A stretch of 6,082 nt of DNA, from positions 1-6,082 of the forward strand of contig JAGRAB010000128.1 of the NCBI GenBank assembly GCA_020435085.1, read 5' to 3'. Made by a program: the position numbers and the translations under genes. Below the pieces are notes generated by a model. It had not been told where the DNA came from. It did not search any database and saw only the letters and a list, made by a program, of their open reading frames with translations. Positions 4,663 through 6,082 of the stretch are shown piece after piece; positions within the stretch are counted from its first letter, which is position 1, and each line of letters opens with the position of its first letter. This DNA is from Bdellovibrionales bacterium. Lineage in GTDB: Bacteria; Bdellovibrionota; Bdellovibrionia; Bdellovibrionales; UBA1609.

Positions 4663-6051
4663 ATGGAACTACAAAGTCTCACTCAAACACTGGGTTCTGA
4701 AAAAATTCGAACAGATAAAGAATCCTTTCAAAACTATGGAAAAGATTGGACCAAACATATTTCGGCCAACCCCTCGGCCATTGTATTTCCAACTTCGACT
4801 CAAGATGTGGTCAACATTGTTCAATGGGCAAGAAAAAATAAAGTGGCTCTTGTCCCTTCAGGTGGACGTACAGGCCTTAGTGGGGCTGCTATTGCCACTC
4901 ATGGGGAAGTTGTCGTTTCCTTTGAAAAAATGAATAAAATTTTAGAATTTAATGAGTTTGATCAAACCGTTCGATTGGAACCAGGAGTGATTACTGAAAC
5001 CCTCCAAAACTATGCCAAAGAAAAAGGCCTGCTCTTTCCAGTAGACTTTGCCTCCCGTGGCTCGAGTCAAATTGGTGGGAATATTGCCACCAATGCAGGG
5101 GGAATCAATGTCATTCGCTACGGCCTCACTCGCAACTGGGTGTCTTCCCTTGAAGTTGTAACCGGAGAAGGGAAAGTCCTTCACCTCAATAACTCCCTTA
5201 TAAAAAATGCCTCAGGCTATGACTTAAGACATTTATTTATTGGCAGTGAGGGAACTCTCGGCTTTATCACTCAAGCCGAAGTTCATTTAAGTCGGCCAAC
5301 ACAAAATCCAACAGTTTTTTTATTTGCCGTCCCTGAGCTCAGTGGTGTAATGAAAATTTATCACTCCTTTAAAAAGCAAATTCCTCTCTTAGCTTTTGAA
5401 ATGTTCACCGATGTCGCCATGGGATATGTTCTCAAGCATACAGGCCTAAAACCCCCACTCTCAGAAGAAGCCCCTTACTATGTCATTGTGGAACTTGAAA
5501 ATGACTCCGAAAATACAATGGAAACAGCAATGGCTATTTTTGAAAGCTCTATGGAACAAGGGTGGCTCACCGATGGAACGATCAGCCAATCTGCTCAGCA
5601 GGCCAAAGATATTTGGAGGTTGAGAGAAGATATTACAGAAGCCACAAGCCCTTGGGAGCCCTATAAAAATGATGTCTCCGTTCGTATCTCAAAAGTCCCA
5701 GAGTTTTTAACTGAGGTGGATCAAGTACTTAAAACCGAATATCCCGCTTTCGAGACAGTGTGGTTTGGTCATATTGGCGATGGAAATCTCCATATTAATA
5801 TTTTAAAACCACAAAATATGACCAGTGCCGAATTTATAGAAAACTGTCATAAAGTAGATGAAATTCTGTTTGAAAAAATTGAACGCTTTGGTGGTAGCGT
5901 CTCTGCCGAACACGGTGTGGGGCTCACAAAAAAACCCTATCTTCACCATACCAGAAGCCATGAAGAAATTGCATATATGAAGGCCATCAAAGCCGTTTTT
6001 GATCCCGATTTCATTATGAATCCTGGTAAAATTTTCGATGAGAGTAATTAA
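4663..6051 (+). CDS. FAD-binding D-2-hydroxyacid dehydrogenase, probably D-2-hydroxyglutarate dehydrogenase
   Basis: A 462-residue flavoprotein of the GlcD / D-lactate dehydrogenase / D2HGDH group, oxidising a D-2-hydroxyacid to a 2-oxoacid. The FAD-binding domain carries the PSGGRTGLSG loop (65-74), GGNIATNAGG (138-147) and FIGSEGTLGFIT (192-203). The C-terminal oxidase domain carries GHIGDGNLH (369-377), the metal-binding SAEHGVG segment (414-420) and the usual NPGKIF end. The stretch with Arg321, Thr325 and Lys335 resembles the substrate-binding segment of human D2HGDH, and GSSQIGGNIATNAGG also matches that subfamily better than plain GlcD, so D-2-hydroxyglutarate is the favoured substrate; D-lactate or another D-2-hydroxyacid is possible. 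Electrons probably go to ETF or the quinone pool (family knowledge). I chose ATG 4663 for its AGGAG; ATG 4642 would add seven residues. Length is normal. It does not end in Ala-Ala, unlike the four genes before it. Confidence 0.9.
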   Translation: MELQSLTQTLGSEKIRTDKESFQNYGKDWTKHISANPSAIVFPTSTQDVVNIVQWARKNKVALVPSGGRTGLSGAAIATHGEVVVSFEKMNKILEFNEFDQTVRLEPGVITETLQNYAKEKGLLFPVDFASRGSSQIGGNIATNAGGINVIRYGLTRNWVSSLEVVTGEGKVLHLNNSLIKNASGYDLRHLFIGSEGTLGFITQAEVHLSRPTQNPTVFLFAVPELSGVMKIYHSFKKQIPLLAFEMFTDVAMGYVLKHTGLKPPLSEEAPYYVIVELENDSENTMETAMAIFESSMEQGWLTDGTISQSAQQAKDIWRLREDITEATSPWEPYKNDVSVRISKVPEFLTEVDQVLKTEYPAFETVWFGHIGDGNLHINILKPQNMTSAEFIENCHKVDEILFEKIERFGGSVSAEHGVGLTKKPYLHHTRSHEEIAYMKAIKAVFDPDFIMNPGKIFDESN

Positions 6052-6082
6052 TACCTAGTTAAGAGTAGATTCATTTTTCAAT
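6052..6082. other. Window end after the dehydrogenase
   Basis: Only 31 bases follow the stop codon. A short T-run (TTTTT) is visible near 6075-6079, but no hairpin can be drawn within the available sequence. Confidence 0.3.

Noticed and set aside
4598..4933. Plus-strand open frame at the start of the dehydrogenase
   Set aside because: It overlaps the conserved FAD-binding domain in another frame and has no recognisable motif or ribosome binding site.
1..6082. CRISPR array, tRNA, rRNA or riboswitch
   Set aside because: No regularly spaced repeats of CRISPR size, no cloverleaf and no recognisable conserved RNA element were seen; nearly all of the window is coding.

Overview
This 6.1 kb window comes from a moderately AT-rich Gram-negative bacterium. 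The membrane sensor kinase, the separate Hpt and receiver genes and the D-2-hydroxyacid dehydrogenase would all fit a Bdellovibrionota-like or other deltaproteobacterial-type genome. That placement is an inference from gene content and style; there is no rRNA or marker gene to settle it.

Layout. Bases 1-245 hold the decayed end of a DDE (rve-type) transposase on the minus strand. Bases 305-1270 (minus) encode a class II Fic-domain adenylyltransferase with a C-terminal winged helix, preceded by three 9-bp repeats at a 13-bp period. Bases 1386-1577 (minus) encode a 63-residue YgaP-like (DUF2892) membrane protein, followed by a probable hairpin terminator. A divergent intergenic region (1578-1763) separates this from a tightly packed plus-strand operon, 1764-4585, of four signalling genes: a receiver protein with a PilZ-like output domain, a stand-alone CheY-like receiver, a membrane histidine kinase with HAMP domain, and a stand-alone Hpt protein. 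A FAD-dependent D-2-hydroxyacid (probably D-2-hydroxyglutarate) dehydrogenase follows at 4663-6051.

How the genes work together. The four signalling genes have a 13-nt gap and then two ATGA overlaps. They contain every part of a His-Asp-His-Asp phosphorelay, one domain type per gene: kinase (H223), intermediate receiver (D54), Hpt (H42) and terminal receiver (D52) with a PilZ-like output. The simplest reading is an unfused version of a hybrid-kinase relay that ends in a non-DNA-binding output. All four proteins end in Ala-Ala, whereas the neighbouring genes do not. This may mark them as shared substrates of a ClpXP-type protease. The Fic gene and the transposase remnant look like an accessory, possibly acquired, segment unrelated to the relay. 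The dehydrogenase is a metabolic gene that may or may not be co-transcribed with it.
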